NCBI RefSeq assembly: GCF_001941625.1
Contig: NZ_CP016076.1
Coordinates: 1,674,001 to 1,738,000, forward strand
Reading direction: 5' to 3'
Source: Actinoalloteichus fjordicus
Lineage (GTDB): Bacteria; Actinomycetota; Actinomycetes; Mycobacteriales; Pseudonocardiaceae
DNA: 64,000 nt
Shown here: one piece after another, positions 52,902-62,938 of the stretch
How the letters are laid out: each line of letters starts with the position of its first letter
How positions within the stretch are numbered: the stretch's first letter is position 1
The notes under the pieces: generated by a model
Told to the model about the DNA's origin: nothing
Seen by the model: the letters and a program-made list of their open reading frames with translations, nothing else
Database searches by the model: none
Position numbers and translations under genes: made by a program

Positions 52902-53569
52902 CTCGGACCGCCCAGCCGGTAGCCGACACCGGGCAGCGTCTCGATGACGCCGGGTGAACCGAGCTTGGCTCGCAGCCTGCACATGGTCACCCGCACGGCG
53001 TTGGTGAAGGGATCAGCGTGCTCGTCCCACACGACGCGCAACAACTCCTCGGCGCTGACGATCGTGCCGTCCGCCGCCATGAGCACGGCCAGCACGCCGA
53101 ACTCCTTGTTGGACAACGCGACGGGCCGGTCGTCACGGGAGACCGAACGCCGGGCCGAGTCGAGGGCGATGCCATGCCTGCGGAGCACCGGGGGCACGGC
53201 AGGTCGAGACCGGCGACCGAGAGCGTGGAGCCTGGCGACGAGTTCGTCGAAGTCGAACGGCTTGCCGAGGTAGTCGTCGGCGCCCAGTCGCAGCCCCGCG
53301 ATCCGGTCGGGGACGTCGGCCAATGCGGTGAGCATCAGCACCCGGGTGAGACCGCCGTACTCGACGAGCTGCCTGCAGACCTCGTCGCCGTGGGTGCCGG
53401 GAAGGTCCCGGTCCAGCACCACGACGTCATAACAGTCGGCGGACAGTTTCTCGAGCGCGGTGGTGCCGTCATAGGCGAGATCGACCGACATCGACTCGTC
53501 CCGCAGTCCTTCTGCGATGTACCCGGCGAGGGCCTTCTCGTCCTCCGCGACCAGTACGCGCATCGTCAT
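52895..53569 (-). CDS. OmpR-family response regulator
   Basis: 224 aa. The receiver domain has the acidic cluster AEDE, the phospho-acceptor Asp53 in VVVLDRDLPG and the conserved Lys in GKPFDFDEL. A winged helix fills about 128-222 (LSNKEFGVLAVLMAADGTIVSAEELLRVVW). It is co-transcribed with the histidine kinase and is divergent from the secreted peptidase gene, which it may control; that is inference. Confidence 0.93.
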   Translation of the reverse strand: MTMRVLVAEDEKALAGYIAEGLRDESMSVDLAYDGTTALEKLSADCYDVVVLDRDLPGTHGDEVCRQLVEYGGLTRVLMLTALADVPDRIAGLRLGADDYLGKPFDFDELVARLHALGRRSRPAVPPVLRRHGIALDSARRSVSRDDRPVALSNKEFGVLAVLMAADGTIVSAEELLRVVWDEHADPFTNAVRVTMCRLRAKLGSPGVIETLPGVGYRLGGPRC

Positions 53570-53725
53570 CTCCGCTCACGGGGGTGATTATCGATCCGGA
53601 CGGTAACGCCGTGCTTGTTTGAGCGACATAACGACTTTTCGGATCGGCAGGCGGCGAAATGCCCGTGAAACACCGCTGTCCATACCGTCTTTCGTACTCG
53701 TCGTCGGCATGGAGGAAGGCGAATA

Positions 53726-55435
53726 GTGAGCAGAGCAGGGAGAGGACGACGCAGCGCCCTCGCGAGCGTCGTACTCGCAGTGGGAGTCACGGTCGGACTC
53801 GGGACCGTGGTGACCCCGAGCAGCGCCACGCCGGACGGCCTCGAAGACTTCTACGGACAGCAGCTCGACTGGCAGCAGTGTGCGGACCCGCCACCGCCGG
53901 ATCCCTCGGAACAACCCGATGACGGCATCATCGTCGACCCCTGGCAGGGTCAGTGGAAGTTCATGGAGTGCGCCATGGTGACCGTCCCGGTGAACTATGG
54001 CGAGCCCGCTGACGGCACCCTCGACATCGAGGTCAGCAGGATCACGGCGGGCGACGCGGACCGCAGGCAGGGCGTGCTGTTGTTCAATCCGGGCGGCCCC
54101 GGCGGCGGCGGACTGGCCATGCCGTTGGGAGTTCGTGACACGGAGATCGCCGCACACTTCGACCTGATCGGCTTCGAGCCCAGGGGAGTGGGCCGGGCCT
54201 CCCGGCTCTACTGCGACCGGGTCCCCCACCGGCCGCGACACACCCGCCCGACCGATGAACAGTTCGCCGAGTTCACCGAACACGCCCAGGCGAAGGAGGC
54301 GGCCTGCGAGCGGGCGGGCGGCGACATCCGGCCGTACATCAACACGGCGAACACCGCGCGGGACATGGACGTCATCCGAGCCGCCCTCGGCGAGGAGAAG
54401 ATCAACTACCTCGGGTTCTCCTACGGTACGTACCTGGGCGCGGTCTACGGCAGTCTCTTTCCCGCACAGCTGAACCGCAGCGTGCTCGACTCCTCGATCC
54501 ACCCGGACTGGATCTGGCACGAGCAGACCAGACAGCAGTCGGTGGGTGTCCGGTTCAACGTCGAGCAGTGGGCAGGCTGGGTCGCCGAACGCGATGACAC
54601 CTACCACCTGGGTACGACCCAGGAGGAGGTGCTTGCCGCCACCGAGGAACTCACCGCCCGCCTCGCGGCCGAGCCGGTCACGCTGGATCGTGAACGGCCT
54701 GCGGACTGGCCCACCTACTGGTCCACGGAGTTCGACGGGGACACCTTGGACCGGTTCCTGGCCACGGCCGTCCAACCCCGGCCGGTCTGGGACGTCGTCG
54801 CCGAGGTGGTCGTGGAGCTGCGGTCTGCCTCGGAGGGCACGGCACTGTCTGCGGACGCCGGTGCCGCCGTCGGCCTCCTGACCGGGGACGACACCCCCAA
54901 GGTCGATCCAGGGGTGTACGAGGCGGTCACCTGCGAGGCGGACTGGCCCACCGATCTCGAGACCTACTACGACGACATGCGCCGCTACCGCGACGAGTAC
55001 CCGTACGCCGACGGCAACGGCAGCGGGATCATCGGTGCGGCGCCGACCAACTGCACCTTCCGGTCGTTCACCCCGCCCGAGGACCTTGTCGAGCTTGAGC
55101 GGGACGGCTATCCCACCGGCCTCGTGATCCAGGCCGACGGCGATCCCGCCACCCAGTACGAAGGCGGCCCCGCGATGGCCGAGACGCTCGGCCACCGACT
55201 GATCTCCCTTCGCGACAGCGGCGGACACGGGCACTACGGGCTCAACGCCTGCGTGACCCAGAAAGTCGACGACTACCTGATCAACGGCGCCCTCCCGCCC
55301 GCGAACTCCGAATGCACGGGCGATCCTCGGCCGCCCGTTCCGGCGGACGGCACCGACACACCCGATCCGTTCGCCGCGGACACCAAGGAGGCACGCGTCC
55401 TCGACGCCGTCGAAGGCCGGTCCGTCTGGCGATGA
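53726..55435 (+). CDS. Secreted S33-family alpha/beta-hydrolase peptidase (tripeptidyl-aminopeptidase-like)
   Basis: 569 aa. A signal peptide (RGRRSALASVVLAVGVTVGL, ending near residue 35) precedes the mature enzyme. The hydrolase core shows LLFNPGGPGGGG (oxyanion region), GFSYGTYLGAVYG with Ser232, QADGDPATQYEGG with the Asp and GGHGHYG with the His of the triad. Secreted actinomycete enzymes of this type (SlpD/SlpE and tripeptidyl aminopeptidase) remove short peptides from protein N-termini. GGAGG precedes GTG 53726. It is divergent from a two-component system. Confidence 0.9.
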   Translation: MSRAGRGRRSALASVVLAVGVTVGLGTVVTPSSATPDGLEDFYGQQLDWQQCADPPPPDPSEQPDDGIIVDPWQGQWKFMECAMVTVPVNYGEPADGTLDIEVSRITAGDADRRQGVLLFNPGGPGGGGLAMPLGVRDTEIAAHFDLIGFEPRGVGRASRLYCDRVPHRPRHTRPTDEQFAEFTEHAQAKEAACERAGGDIRPYINTANTARDMDVIRAALGEEKINYLGFSYGTYLGAVYGSLFPAQLNRSVLDSSIHPDWIWHEQTRQQSVGVRFNVEQWAGWVAERDDTYHLGTTQEEVLAATEELTARLAAEPVTLDRERPADWPTYWSTEFDGDTLDRFLATAVQPRPVWDVVAEVVVELRSASEGTALSADAGAAVGLLTGDDTPKVDPGVYEAVTCEADWPTDLETYYDDMRRYRDEYPYADGNGSGIIGAAPTNCTFRSFTPPEDLVELERDGYPTGLVIQADGDPATQYEGGPAMAETLGHRLISLRDSGGHGHYGLNACVTQKVDDYLINGALPPANSECTGDPRPPVPADGTDTPDPFAADTKEARVLDAVEGRSVWR

Positions 55436-55450
55436 CCGGTGTCACAGCAG

Positions 55451-55491
55451 GGCAGGCAGGCTCACCTGGTTCCGGGGTGGGCCTGCCTGCC
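55451..55491. terminator. Terminator of the secreted peptidase gene
   Basis: GGCAGGCAGGC (55451-55461) pairs perfectly with GCCTGCCTGCC (55481-55491), 16 bp after the stop. Confidence 0.6.
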
Positions 55492-55589
55492 GATGCAGCG
55501 GTGCGCACGGCGGCGGACGACCCGGATGGTTCGCCGTGGCCGCTGCGAGTGGCAGGCGGACCCGCGCGGCAGACGTCAGTGCGTGTGGG

Positions 55590-56053
55590 GTCATCGGGCA
55601 GCACGACGGCGGTGTCCTCGATGGCGTCCGACACCATGATCGGGTCGCCCCGGATGCCGCGCTCGGCCGGGCCGCCCAGCCCCGAACCTCGGCCAGCGCC
55701 CCGCCGTCGGCGACAGCCGGGGCGACCTGAGTGGTCTGCATCGAGCCGTCCAGAAGTCCGGGGACCCCGTCGGGCGCCAGCCCGCGAGTCCGATCGGCGA
55801 TCTCGTCGCCGCGGTCGACGACGTGGTCGGCGCCGAGGCCGAGAACCAGCTCGGCGTCGGCCGGGGCGGCGTCTGCGATCACGGTCAGCCCGTCGGCCTT
55901 GGCCAGCTCGACCGCGTACCCCCCGCCGGCCCCGGCCGCACCGGTCACGGCGACGGTCCCGCCGCGCGGCACGGCCAGCGCGTCCAGCGCCAGCCGAGCG
56001 GTCAGGGCGTTCCCCAACAGGGTGGACGCCGGCTGCAGCCGTGGGGACGTCAC
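55590..56053 (-). pseudogene. Broken zinc-type quinone oxidoreductase (MDR family)
   Basis: One frame reads ASTLLGNALTARLALDALAVPRGGTVAVTGAAGAGGGYAVELAKADGLTV and so on through DGGALAEVRGW, the Rossmann part of an MDR-type reductase. The natural continuation AERGIRGDPIMVSDAIEDTA lies in another frame, so there is a frameshift near 55680. The N-terminal GroES-like half is also missing. It is a remnant with no expected activity. Confidence 0.7.
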
Positions 56054-56333
56054 GGTCGCGCTGTGGCTCGGCCCGAACGGGCCGGCATGGCTTCATGTCA
56101 TCCGATCGGATGGCATGACCTGCCACGCCATGAACTACATCGCCGTATCGACCACTGTCGACGATGACACTGTGGTGGCACCGCTCGCGCGGTGACCGAG
56201 ACGGCCATCGGGGGCGGTGCCGCTCCACTTTCGCCTCCGGTACGCACACACCGGCGACTCATGACTGCCCGCAGGCACCGCGGCGTCCACGTGGTGAGCG
56301 CTCGAGAGAGCGCCTGATCGGGAGGAGCGCCGG

Positions 56334-58013
56334 GTGGGCGGGCTCGAACTCACGGTGGTGCTCGGCATCACCGTCCTCGCAGGCGCCGTGCTGGCCCCTC
56401 GGTTGCGCGTCGCGGTGCCGCTGCTGCTGCTGCTGGTCTTCGGTGTCGTGCTCGGTTTCGTACCCGCGCTGCGCGAGGTCGAGTTGCCGCCGGAGACGGT
56501 GCTGCTGTTGTTCCTGCCGGTCATGCTGTTCTGGGAGAGCCTGACGACGTCGTTGCGGTCGATCAGACGGGACTTCCGCGGCATCGTGCTCATGAGCACG
56601 GTCCTCGTCGTCGCGACCGCGTTCGCCGTAGCCGGGGTCGCGCACCTGCTGGGGATGCCGTGGCAGGCGGCACTCATCCTCGGCGCGGCCGTCGCCCCAC
56701 CCGACGCCACCGCGGTCGCCGCGCTGGGCCGCACGCTGCCGCATCGCAACTTCATGCTGCTGAAGGCCGAGAGCCTCACCAACGACGGCACGGCGCTCGT
56801 GCTCTACGCGATCGCCGTCGGGGTCGCGGCAGGTGGCCACTACACGCCACTGGCCGTCACCGGGATGGTGCTGCTGTCTTACCTCGGCGGCGTGATGGCA
56901 GGCGCGGTGGTGGCGGGCGCGGCGTACCTGGTGATGCGGCGGCTCCGCGACAGCACGGTGATCAACATTGCTCTGCTGCTGGTGCCGTTCACCGCATTCC
57001 TGTCGGCCGAGCTGATCGAAGCCTCCGGTGTCCTCGCGGTCGTCGTCGCCGGTCTTCTCGTCGCCTTCGTCGCCCCTCGGATCAGCACGGCCGCCTCCCG
57101 CAGACAGACTGAATCGGCGTGGCCCCTCGGGGCCTACCTCCTCAATGGGGCGCTGTTCGTGCTCATCGGCCTCGAGGTGAACGTCGTGTCCCGGCAGATG
57201 GACGTCGCGCGCATCGGCTGGGCGCTGACGGTCATCGTGGCGGTGTGGCTGACGCTGTTCGTGGTCCGCTTCCTATTCCAGGTGGTCAGCGTCTCCCTCA
57301 TCCGCCTGCTTGACCGGCGGCCGTCCCAGCGGACCCGCCGGATGAGCCACCGGGCTCGTGTGGTGAGCGCGGTCGCCGGGTTCCGTGGCGCCGTCTCACT
57401 CGCCATCGCCCTGTCCGTGCCGGTGACGCTGGACGACGGCGAGGCCTTCCCCGGACGCGATGAGATCGTGTTCGCCACCGCAGGCGTCATCGTTCTGACC
57501 CTGCTCGTGCAGGGACCACTCCTGCCGGTCGTCGTCCGGTGGGCGCGGCCCCGGCTTCCCGACGACAGCGCCGCCGAAGACGAGCTGAGGATCGCCGAAC
57601 ACGCGATCACCACCGCAGCCGTCGCCGCCCTGCCCGACCTCGCGGTCGAACACGGCATCAGCGCTGAGGTCCACGACCGGCTCGCCCGCGACTATCACGA
57701 GCACCTTGATCTCATCGACGCCCGGGCGAACAGGTCGAGTGACACGACGGTCGGACCAGGACCCGAGCCCGCCGAGATCGTTCCCGACGGTGGAGAGGCG
57801 GTGTCCGCCGCACCGCAGCCTGTGCAGGCGGACTCGCCGTTGACCCGCAACGAGGAATACACCCGACTCCGGCTGGCGACCCTCGACCGCAAACGTGCGG
57901 TCCTCATTCGTCTGCGCCGTGAGGGCGTCATCGACGACGCGGTCGCCCGTCAGATCCAGACCCGCCTCGACATCGAGGAGCTGCGGCTCACCGGCACCGA
58001 ACCCCTGGGCTGA
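56334..58013 (+). CDS. CPA1-family Na+/H+ antiporter
   Basis: 559 aa. Twelve or so membrane segments lie between residues 5 and 410. The ion-site helix is LGAAVAPPDATAVAALG (about 115-132) with the LLKAESLTNDGTALVLY block next to it, and AGFRGAVSLAIALSVP is a late conserved helix. These are NhaP/CPA1 hallmarks. A soluble C-terminal domain of about 140 residues (410-559) is helical. It exchanges Na+ or K+ for H+ at the membrane. The GTG start at 56334 has GGAGG upstream. Confidence 0.92.
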   Translation: MGGLELTVVLGITVLAGAVLAPRLRVAVPLLLLLVFGVVLGFVPALREVELPPETVLLLFLPVMLFWESLTTSLRSIRRDFRGIVLMSTVLVVATAFAVAGVAHLLGMPWQAALILGAAVAPPDATAVAALGRTLPHRNFMLLKAESLTNDGTALVLYAIAVGVAAGGHYTPLAVTGMVLLSYLGGVMAGAVVAGAAYLVMRRLRDSTVINIALLLVPFTAFLSAELIEASGVLAVVVAGLLVAFVAPRISTAASRRQTESAWPLGAYLLNGALFVLIGLEVNVVSRQMDVARIGWALTVIVAVWLTLFVVRFLFQVVSVSLIRLLDRRPSQRTRRMSHRARVVSAVAGFRGAVSLAIALSVPVTLDDGEAFPGRDEIVFATAGVIVLTLLVQGPLLPVVVRWARPRLPDDSAAEDELRIAEHAITTAAVAALPDLAVEHGISAEVHDRLARDYHEHLDLIDARANRSSDTTVGPGPEPAEIVPDGGEAVSAAPQPVQADSPLTRNEEYTRLRLATLDRKRAVLIRLRREGVIDDAVARQIQTRLDIEELRLTGTEPLG

Positions 58014-58068
58014 CGGCGAACCCCAGCGCTGTCCTGCGTGCTGCGCAGCGACGTTTCCTGGACGGCGG

Positions 58069-58944
58069 TCAGGCTTCGGGGATGTCCCGCCCGGCGCTCG
58101 CCAGGGTGATCGAGGCAGGTTCGGGGCCACGCCGCACCCCGCGACCGAGTCCGTCGATCGCGGCGAGTTCGACGTCGGTGAGCTCGAGGTCGAACACGTC
58201 GAAGTTCTCGGCGATCCGTTCTGGACGGGTCGACTTCGGAATCGCCGACCGGCCCTGCTGCAAGTGCCAGCGCAGCATCACCTGAGCCGGGGTCTTGCCG
58301 TGTGCCTCGCCGATGCCGATGATGGTCCGGTCCTCGAGGGTGCTGCCCCCCGCGCCCTCGCGGTAGAAGGTGATGCCGCCGATCGGCGACCACGCCTGCG
58401 ACAGGATTCGGTGCGCGGCGTCTGCGGCGAGCACGTCCGGCTGCGCGAAGTACGGGTGCACCTCGATCTGGTTGACCGCGGGCACGACCGTCGTGTTCTT
58501 GAGCAGGTCGTCGAGGTGCTCGGGCATGAAGTTGCTGACGCCGATCGCCCGTACCCGCCCGTCGGCGAGCAGCTTCTCCAGCGCCCGGTAGGCATCCAGG
58601 GTCAGGTCGAACCGGGTGGGCAGCGGCTGGTGCAGGAGCAGTAGGTCGATCCGATCGACGCCGAGCTTGCCTGCGCTCTTGTCGAAGGCGTGCAGGGCCT
58701 GATCGTAGCCGTAGTCGCTGATCCAGAGCTTGGTCTCGATGAAGATCTCGGACCGGTCCACGTCTGAGCTCTGGATGGCCTCGCCGACCTCGCGCTCGTT
58801 GCCATACGCGGCCGCGGTGTCGATGTGCCGGTAGCCCGTGTGCAGTGCGGTCTCGACCGCTGTGACGGTCTCCTCGGGAGCGGTCTGGAAGACACCGAAA
58901 CCGAGGGCGGGCATCTCGACACCGTTGTTCAACGTGAGCTTCAT
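58069..58944 (-). CDS. Aldo/keto reductase
   Basis: 291 aa. The AKR landmarks are MPALGFGVFQT, HIDTAAAYGNE with the catalytic Asp and Tyr, the Lys in IETKLWISDYG, and His in LLLLHQPLP. NADPH-binding GVSNF and IPKSTRPERIAENFDVF follow. It reduces aldehydes and ketones such as 2,5-diketogluconate-type substrates. It is convergent with the antiporter gene. Confidence 0.93.
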   Translation of the reverse strand: MKLTLNNGVEMPALGFGVFQTAPEETVTAVETALHTGYRHIDTAAAYGNEREVGEAIQSSDVDRSEIFIETKLWISDYGYDQALHAFDKSAGKLGVDRIDLLLLHQPLPTRFDLTLDAYRALEKLLADGRVRAIGVSNFMPEHLDDLLKNTTVVPAVNQIEVHPYFAQPDVLAADAAHRILSQAWSPIGGITFYREGAGGSTLEDRTIIGIGEAHGKTPAQVMLRWHLQQGRSAIPKSTRPERIAENFDVFDLELTDVELAAIDGLGRGVRRGPEPASITLASAGRDIPEA

Positions 58945-59879
58945 GGGCGTACCTTCACGCGAGAAGCGGCCAGCCGCACGTGGGAGGGCCGGTCAGTACC
59001 CCGTCGTCGCCCGACGTTGCAAAGACTCGGAAACGACCTGGTCGAGCGATTTGCGCCGCAAGTGTTCGACCTCGCTCACCTGGCTGATGCCCACGGTCGA
59101 AGTGCCGAGCTCCCGCAGCGTCGATCTCCGCAGCGGTCCGCGCAGCGCCCGCGTCTGCGCTGCCTTGTCCGTGCCCTGATCGTCGCTCTCCGGCAGGTGA
59201 GTCTACCGGTGCTCAAGCCATCACCCGCGTATGCGACGACGCGGAGGAACTCCCCCGGCCCCGATCGCTGGGGACGTCCTTCGGCGTGCACGTCAGCCTT
59301 GGCTGGGACGCTACGCGCACCCCGACTCGCAGCCGAAGATCGACGCTATGCTGCTCTTCGGCTGTCTCGTAGAGAGCGCTCGCCGCGCGGACGCTGAACA
59401 CTGGCGACGTTGCCGGCTTCCGATCTCCGCGGAGACGCTCCGGAAGCAGCTTCGGGTTGGCGCGACAACATCGCGGGCTCTAGTGGCGGAGGTTCGGCCG
59501 AAGAACGCTGCACCAAGTTCGACGAACATTGAGGTAGTAAGTGATCGCTTCATGGTCTGACTGGAATTGACAGTCCCAACTAGTCGTCCGACCACTTTTG
59601 GCGGCCTTCTCGTGGCGATACTGAGCGGTGGAGCGGCTGACCCCCATCACCGCGCCAAGCTGCGCCCGCCAGCACGAGCCGCAGGGATGGCGGTGAGTCG
59701 CCGCCCAAGTGGCTCGCCGCCTCCACGAGATGCAGCAGTTGGTCGTTGGTTAGCCAATGAACCCACGGACCGGCCATGGCCGTACGCAAGGGCTTCGAAC
59801 GCTTCCGGCTGAAACCTCGGTATGTCCTGGTGCGAAGCCGATCGCTATCCAGGGAATCGCGATGCTTGTTGCTCGGCGA
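58945..59879. other. Decayed intergenic region
   Basis: Open frames are short and codon bias is patchy. Apart from the fragment at 59231-59560 nothing could be recognised. The region looks like decaying mobile or plasmid-derived DNA. Confidence 0.4.
59231..59560 (+). pseudogene. Fragment with helix-turn-helix-like tail
   Basis: The segment LPISAETLRKQLRVGATTSRALVAEVR (about 59417-59500) resembles the C-terminal helix-turn-helix of DUF2637/Spd-type proteins from actinomycete integrative elements, but the upstream membrane part is absent. A 109-codon frame covers it. Assignment is tentative. Confidence 0.3.
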
Positions 59880-60394
59880 GGATCGGTAACTGCCTGCCAG
59901 AGATAGCTGTCGGACGCCGGGTGCGCTCGAGTCGGCGTCCGGGACGCTGCGCGGGAGTGTGCTCAGGTGCGCCGCCAGGGTTGCCCGGTCGAGTGGGGGC
60001 GGTACTGGGCTGAGTTGGCAGTTGTGGTGTCCGTCGAGGACGTTGATGACAAACGGGGCGACGGTGCAGGGTGGTGGTGCGATGTGGCCGCAGAGGCGGC
60101 GGATCACGGGTGAGTGGTCGTTGCCGCGTGGTCCGATCGCGATGGACCAGCCGAGTCGTTCGTCCCAGACGAGCATCAGGTCGCGCTGCGGGGCTCGGTG
60201 GTACTAGGGGGCGAGGCCGAGGTAGGCGGTGGCGGTGACTTCGTGTGTCACCGCGTCGACGGGGCGCCAATCTGCTCGGCTACCCGGCGGACGTAGCCCG
60301 CCAGCGCGGAATCCAAGCTCGGCGCCATGTCGGCAGTGGGCTCAATGTCCCAAACGGACAAGAGGAGGCTTTCGTCATGCGGGTCGCGCGCCAT
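59880..60394 (-). pseudogene. DUF6292 protein, broken by frameshift and stop
   Basis: The N-terminal part MARDPHDESLLLSVWDIEPT through ALAGYVRRVAEQIGAP stops at 60248. The next frame continues VDAVTHEVTATAYLGLAP, then a TAG stop near 60206, then DLMLVWDERLGWSIAIGPRG and the HIAPPPCTVAPFVINVLDG end. Together they form one DUF6292 domain, a family I know mainly from Pseudonocardiaceae. One frameshift and one in-frame stop make it a pseudogene. Confidence 0.7.
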
Positions 60395-60579
60395 GCGGGC
60401 GACCGTGCGTGCCGCGCGGGCGCGGTGATGCTGGTGCTCGCGCAGGTGGCGAGCACGGGAGGAGACGAACTGCGCCGCCGGCCCTTCGCTTGGCGAGGTG
60501 GGGTCGAGGTCAGGATCGACACCGCGAAACCTGGAACGCCGAACGTTATGGAGATGCGGGTGGGCGGGCGTGGTGGTGG

Positions 60580-60783
60580 TCAGAGGACCGACACCGCCGT
60601 GGCCTGCGGGCCGCGGTTGCCCTGGCCGACGTCGAACTGCACGCGGGCGTTCTCGTCGAGGCTGCGGAAACCGCTGCCGGTGATTTCTGAGTAGTGGACG
60701 AACACGTCGCTGCCGCCGTCGTCGGGGGCGATGAATCCGAAGCCCTTCTCGGAATTGAACCACTTCACAGTGCCTTGAGACAT
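60580..60783 (-). CDS. cspA: Cold-shock protein
   Basis: 67 aa, complete. The RNA-binding motifs [12 protein letters not shown] (RNP1) and DVFVHYSEI (RNP2) are intact. It binds single-stranded RNA and melts structures. The AAGGAA ribosome site precedes ATG 60783. It is followed upstream by about 150 bp of mostly noncoding DNA that could be the long 5' leader usual for csp genes. It is intact within a region of broken genes, so it is probably under selection. Confidence 0.95.
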   Translation of the reverse strand: MSQGTVKWFNSEKGFGFIAPDDGGSDVFVHYSEITGSGFRSLDENARVQFDVGQGNRGPQATAVSVL

Positions 60784-61212
60784 ATACGTTTCCTTGTCGC
60801 GTCGAACATTGCGGCACAGCCTCGTGCGAGGCGGCCGGACTGCGAGCGTGAAACCAAGGAAAGCCTGAAAGGGCACCGAGGCGACGCTCGCCAAAAACCT
60901 CTGCGGCGTCGGGAACAACGAGCACAAAAATCTTCAACCACATGCAGTGGAGCACATGGGCGGGCGGGCCGTCAAGCGAGGTCCGCCCGCCCCGTGCTCG
61001 CGGTGGCCCGCCGATGCGCGTACCGTCAGAACCTGCCTGCTCGCGCCGCGCTTGTCGACCCTGGGTCACGAGGAGCCTTGACGACGCTGTCCGACCTGCG
61101 ACCAAGCCTCTGCCCGACGACGGCGCACCGACCTGCTCGACGCTGCCGTCCGGTGCTCATGCGTCACCGCTGGCCGTGTTCACCTGCCCGGCCCCTTCCC
61201 AAGGAGTTTCTT
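60784..61212. other. Intergenic region upstream of cspA and the desaturase remnant
   Basis: About 430 bp with divergent promoters expected. No gene recognised; frames here are Arg/Pro-rich. Confidence 0.4.
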
Positions 61213-62397
61213 TTGTCGCGCACACCCGTACGTTCCCGCAGCACCCGTGCCCCGGTCTCGCCGGTGCTGTTCAGCCACCCCGTCTCGCACGCCGCCGGAC
61301 ACACGCTCTCCGACGCCGATCAGCGCCGTACCCGTGGCGTTCGGTTTTCCTCCTCTGCCGCCGGAGCGCCTGCGACGCGGCGCCGGTGAACGACAGCGCG
61401 CAGGGTTCCTATCGCCATCTGCTCGCCGAGGTCCGCGAGGGTCGGGGCTGCTGCGCTGCCGCCACGGCTACTACGCAGCGGTGATCATCGCGAACATGGC
61501 GGTGTTCGCCGGAGCGTGGGTCGGGTTCGCGTTCCTGAGCGACACGTGGTGGCAGTTGCTGATCGCGGTCCTCCTAGCCGTGGTGTTCGCGCAACTGGCG
61601 TTCGTCGGCCACGATGCCGGGCACAAGCAGATTTCCTGACCAGGCGTCCCAACGACGCGGTCGGTGTCGTGCACGGCGGGCTGGTCGGGATGAGCTACCA
61701 GTAGTGGATCGACGGGCACAACCGTCACCACGCCAACCCGAACCATGAGGAACCCCCGACCTCGACATCCCAGCACTGGCCTTCACCAGCCGGCAAGCCC
61801 GCATGAACAGGGCTTTCGCCGCTGGATGGCCAAAAGCCAAGCGTTCCTCTTCCTCCCCTGCTCACCCTCGAAAAACTTAACCTGCACGTCTCCGGAATTC
61901 GGGCGGTGTGGCGCGGTGAGACGAAGATGCGCCGCCTGGAAGGCGCACTGCTGACCGCGCACGTCGCGAGTTACCTCACCGCAGTGTTTCTCGTGTTCTC
62001 ACCCGGTCTCGCGGTCACATTCGTCGCGGTGCACCAAGCCCTCTGGGGTATCTACATGGGCTGTTCGTTCGCGCCGAACCACAAGGGAATGCCCACGATG
62101 ACTGGGCAGCCGGTCGACTTCCTGCACCGGCAAGTGCTGACCGCACGCAAGGTCTGCGGCGGGAAGGCCATCGACTTCGTGCTCGGCGGGCTCAATTACC
62201 AGATCGAGCACCATCTCTTCCCGAACATGCCCCGCCCGCACCTGCGCCGCGCTCAGCCGATTGTGGACCGATTCTGCCGCCGCCACGAGATCCCTTACGC
62301 CGAAACCGGACTGCTGCACTCGTACCGGCAGGTCCTCGGCCACCTCCATCAGCTCGGCGCACCACTGCGTGCCGCAGACCATGCTCGCGGTCTCTGA
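61213..62397 (+). pseudogene. Membrane fatty-acid desaturase, multiply frameshifted
   Basis: The N-terminal part starts at TTG 61213 after AAGGAG. All three His boxes survive in different frames: GHDAGHK near 61602, HNRHHANPNH near 61715, and QIEHHLFP near 62199. A TAG replaces the Trp before the second box (GMSYQ*WIDGHNRHH), and at least three frameshifts lie between 61380 and 61900. The last 160 codons (from about 61906) are intact. It is the relic of an acyl desaturase that would adjust membrane fluidity. Confidence 0.85.
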
Positions 62398-62549
62398 CCG
62401 GAAACCGGAAACGTTCAACGCGCGGAAGCCAGAGTCGGCGGACGTCCGGTCCGCGGTCTCGGAACTGGTGGGTTCACGCCGGCGAGATCAGACAAACTTT
62501 CCCTCAAGCTGTTATGGGTGTACCGCCGGAGGGCGGCACACCCACGGTG

Positions 62550-62885
62550 TCAGTCGGCGCGCTGGGGACTGGAATTTTGCTGCTGGGCTTCGTGCAGCTG
62601 ATCTTCGAGGGACACGATCCGGCACGCCGCGTCGACGGCGGTGCCCTGGTCGACCAGTTCCCGCGCCCGTGCGGCGATACGCAACTGGCGGCGGGAGTAA
62701 CGCCGGTGCCCGCCAGCGGAGCGTTGCGGCTGGATCAGACCGGCTTCGTCGAGGCTGCGCAAAAAGTTCTGACTTGCGCCGAGCATGTCTGCGGCGCGGC
62801 CCATGGTGTAGGCGGGGTAGTCCTCGTCGTCGAATTTGTCCGCCCCGCCATCCGGCACGGCCGGGTCGTGTTGGTCAGGGATCAT
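62550..62885 (-). CDS. MerR-family regulator
   Basis: 111 aa. An acidic tail of 25 residues precedes the winged helix YTMGRAADMLGASQNFLRSLDEAGLIQPQRSAGGHRRYSRRQLRIAARARELVDQG. The rest is a helix for dimerisation. There is no Cys-rich effector domain. Similar short MerR proteins are common in Pseudonocardiaceae. GGAGGTG precedes the ATG, and a strong hairpin lies immediately upstream. Confidence 0.88.
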   Translation of the reverse strand: MIPDQHDPAVPDGGADKFDDEDYPAYTMGRAADMLGASQNFLRSLDEAGLIQPQRSAGGHRRYSRRQLRIAARARELVDQGTAVDAACRIVSLEDQLHEAQQQNSSPQRAD

Positions 62886-62903
62886 TCCACCTCCACATCA
62901 CAA

Positions 62904-62938
62904 GGGACCCCGGGTGCCGTACAGGCACCCGGGGTCCC
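62904..62938. terminator. Strong 15-bp hairpin before the MerR gene
   Basis: GGGACCCCGGGTGCC (62904-62918) pairs perfectly with GGCACCCGGGGTCCC (62924-62938) around 5 bases. It is 18 bases upstream of the MerR start codon on the minus strand, so it is either a terminator of an upstream lost gene or part of the MerR leader. Confidence 0.6.
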
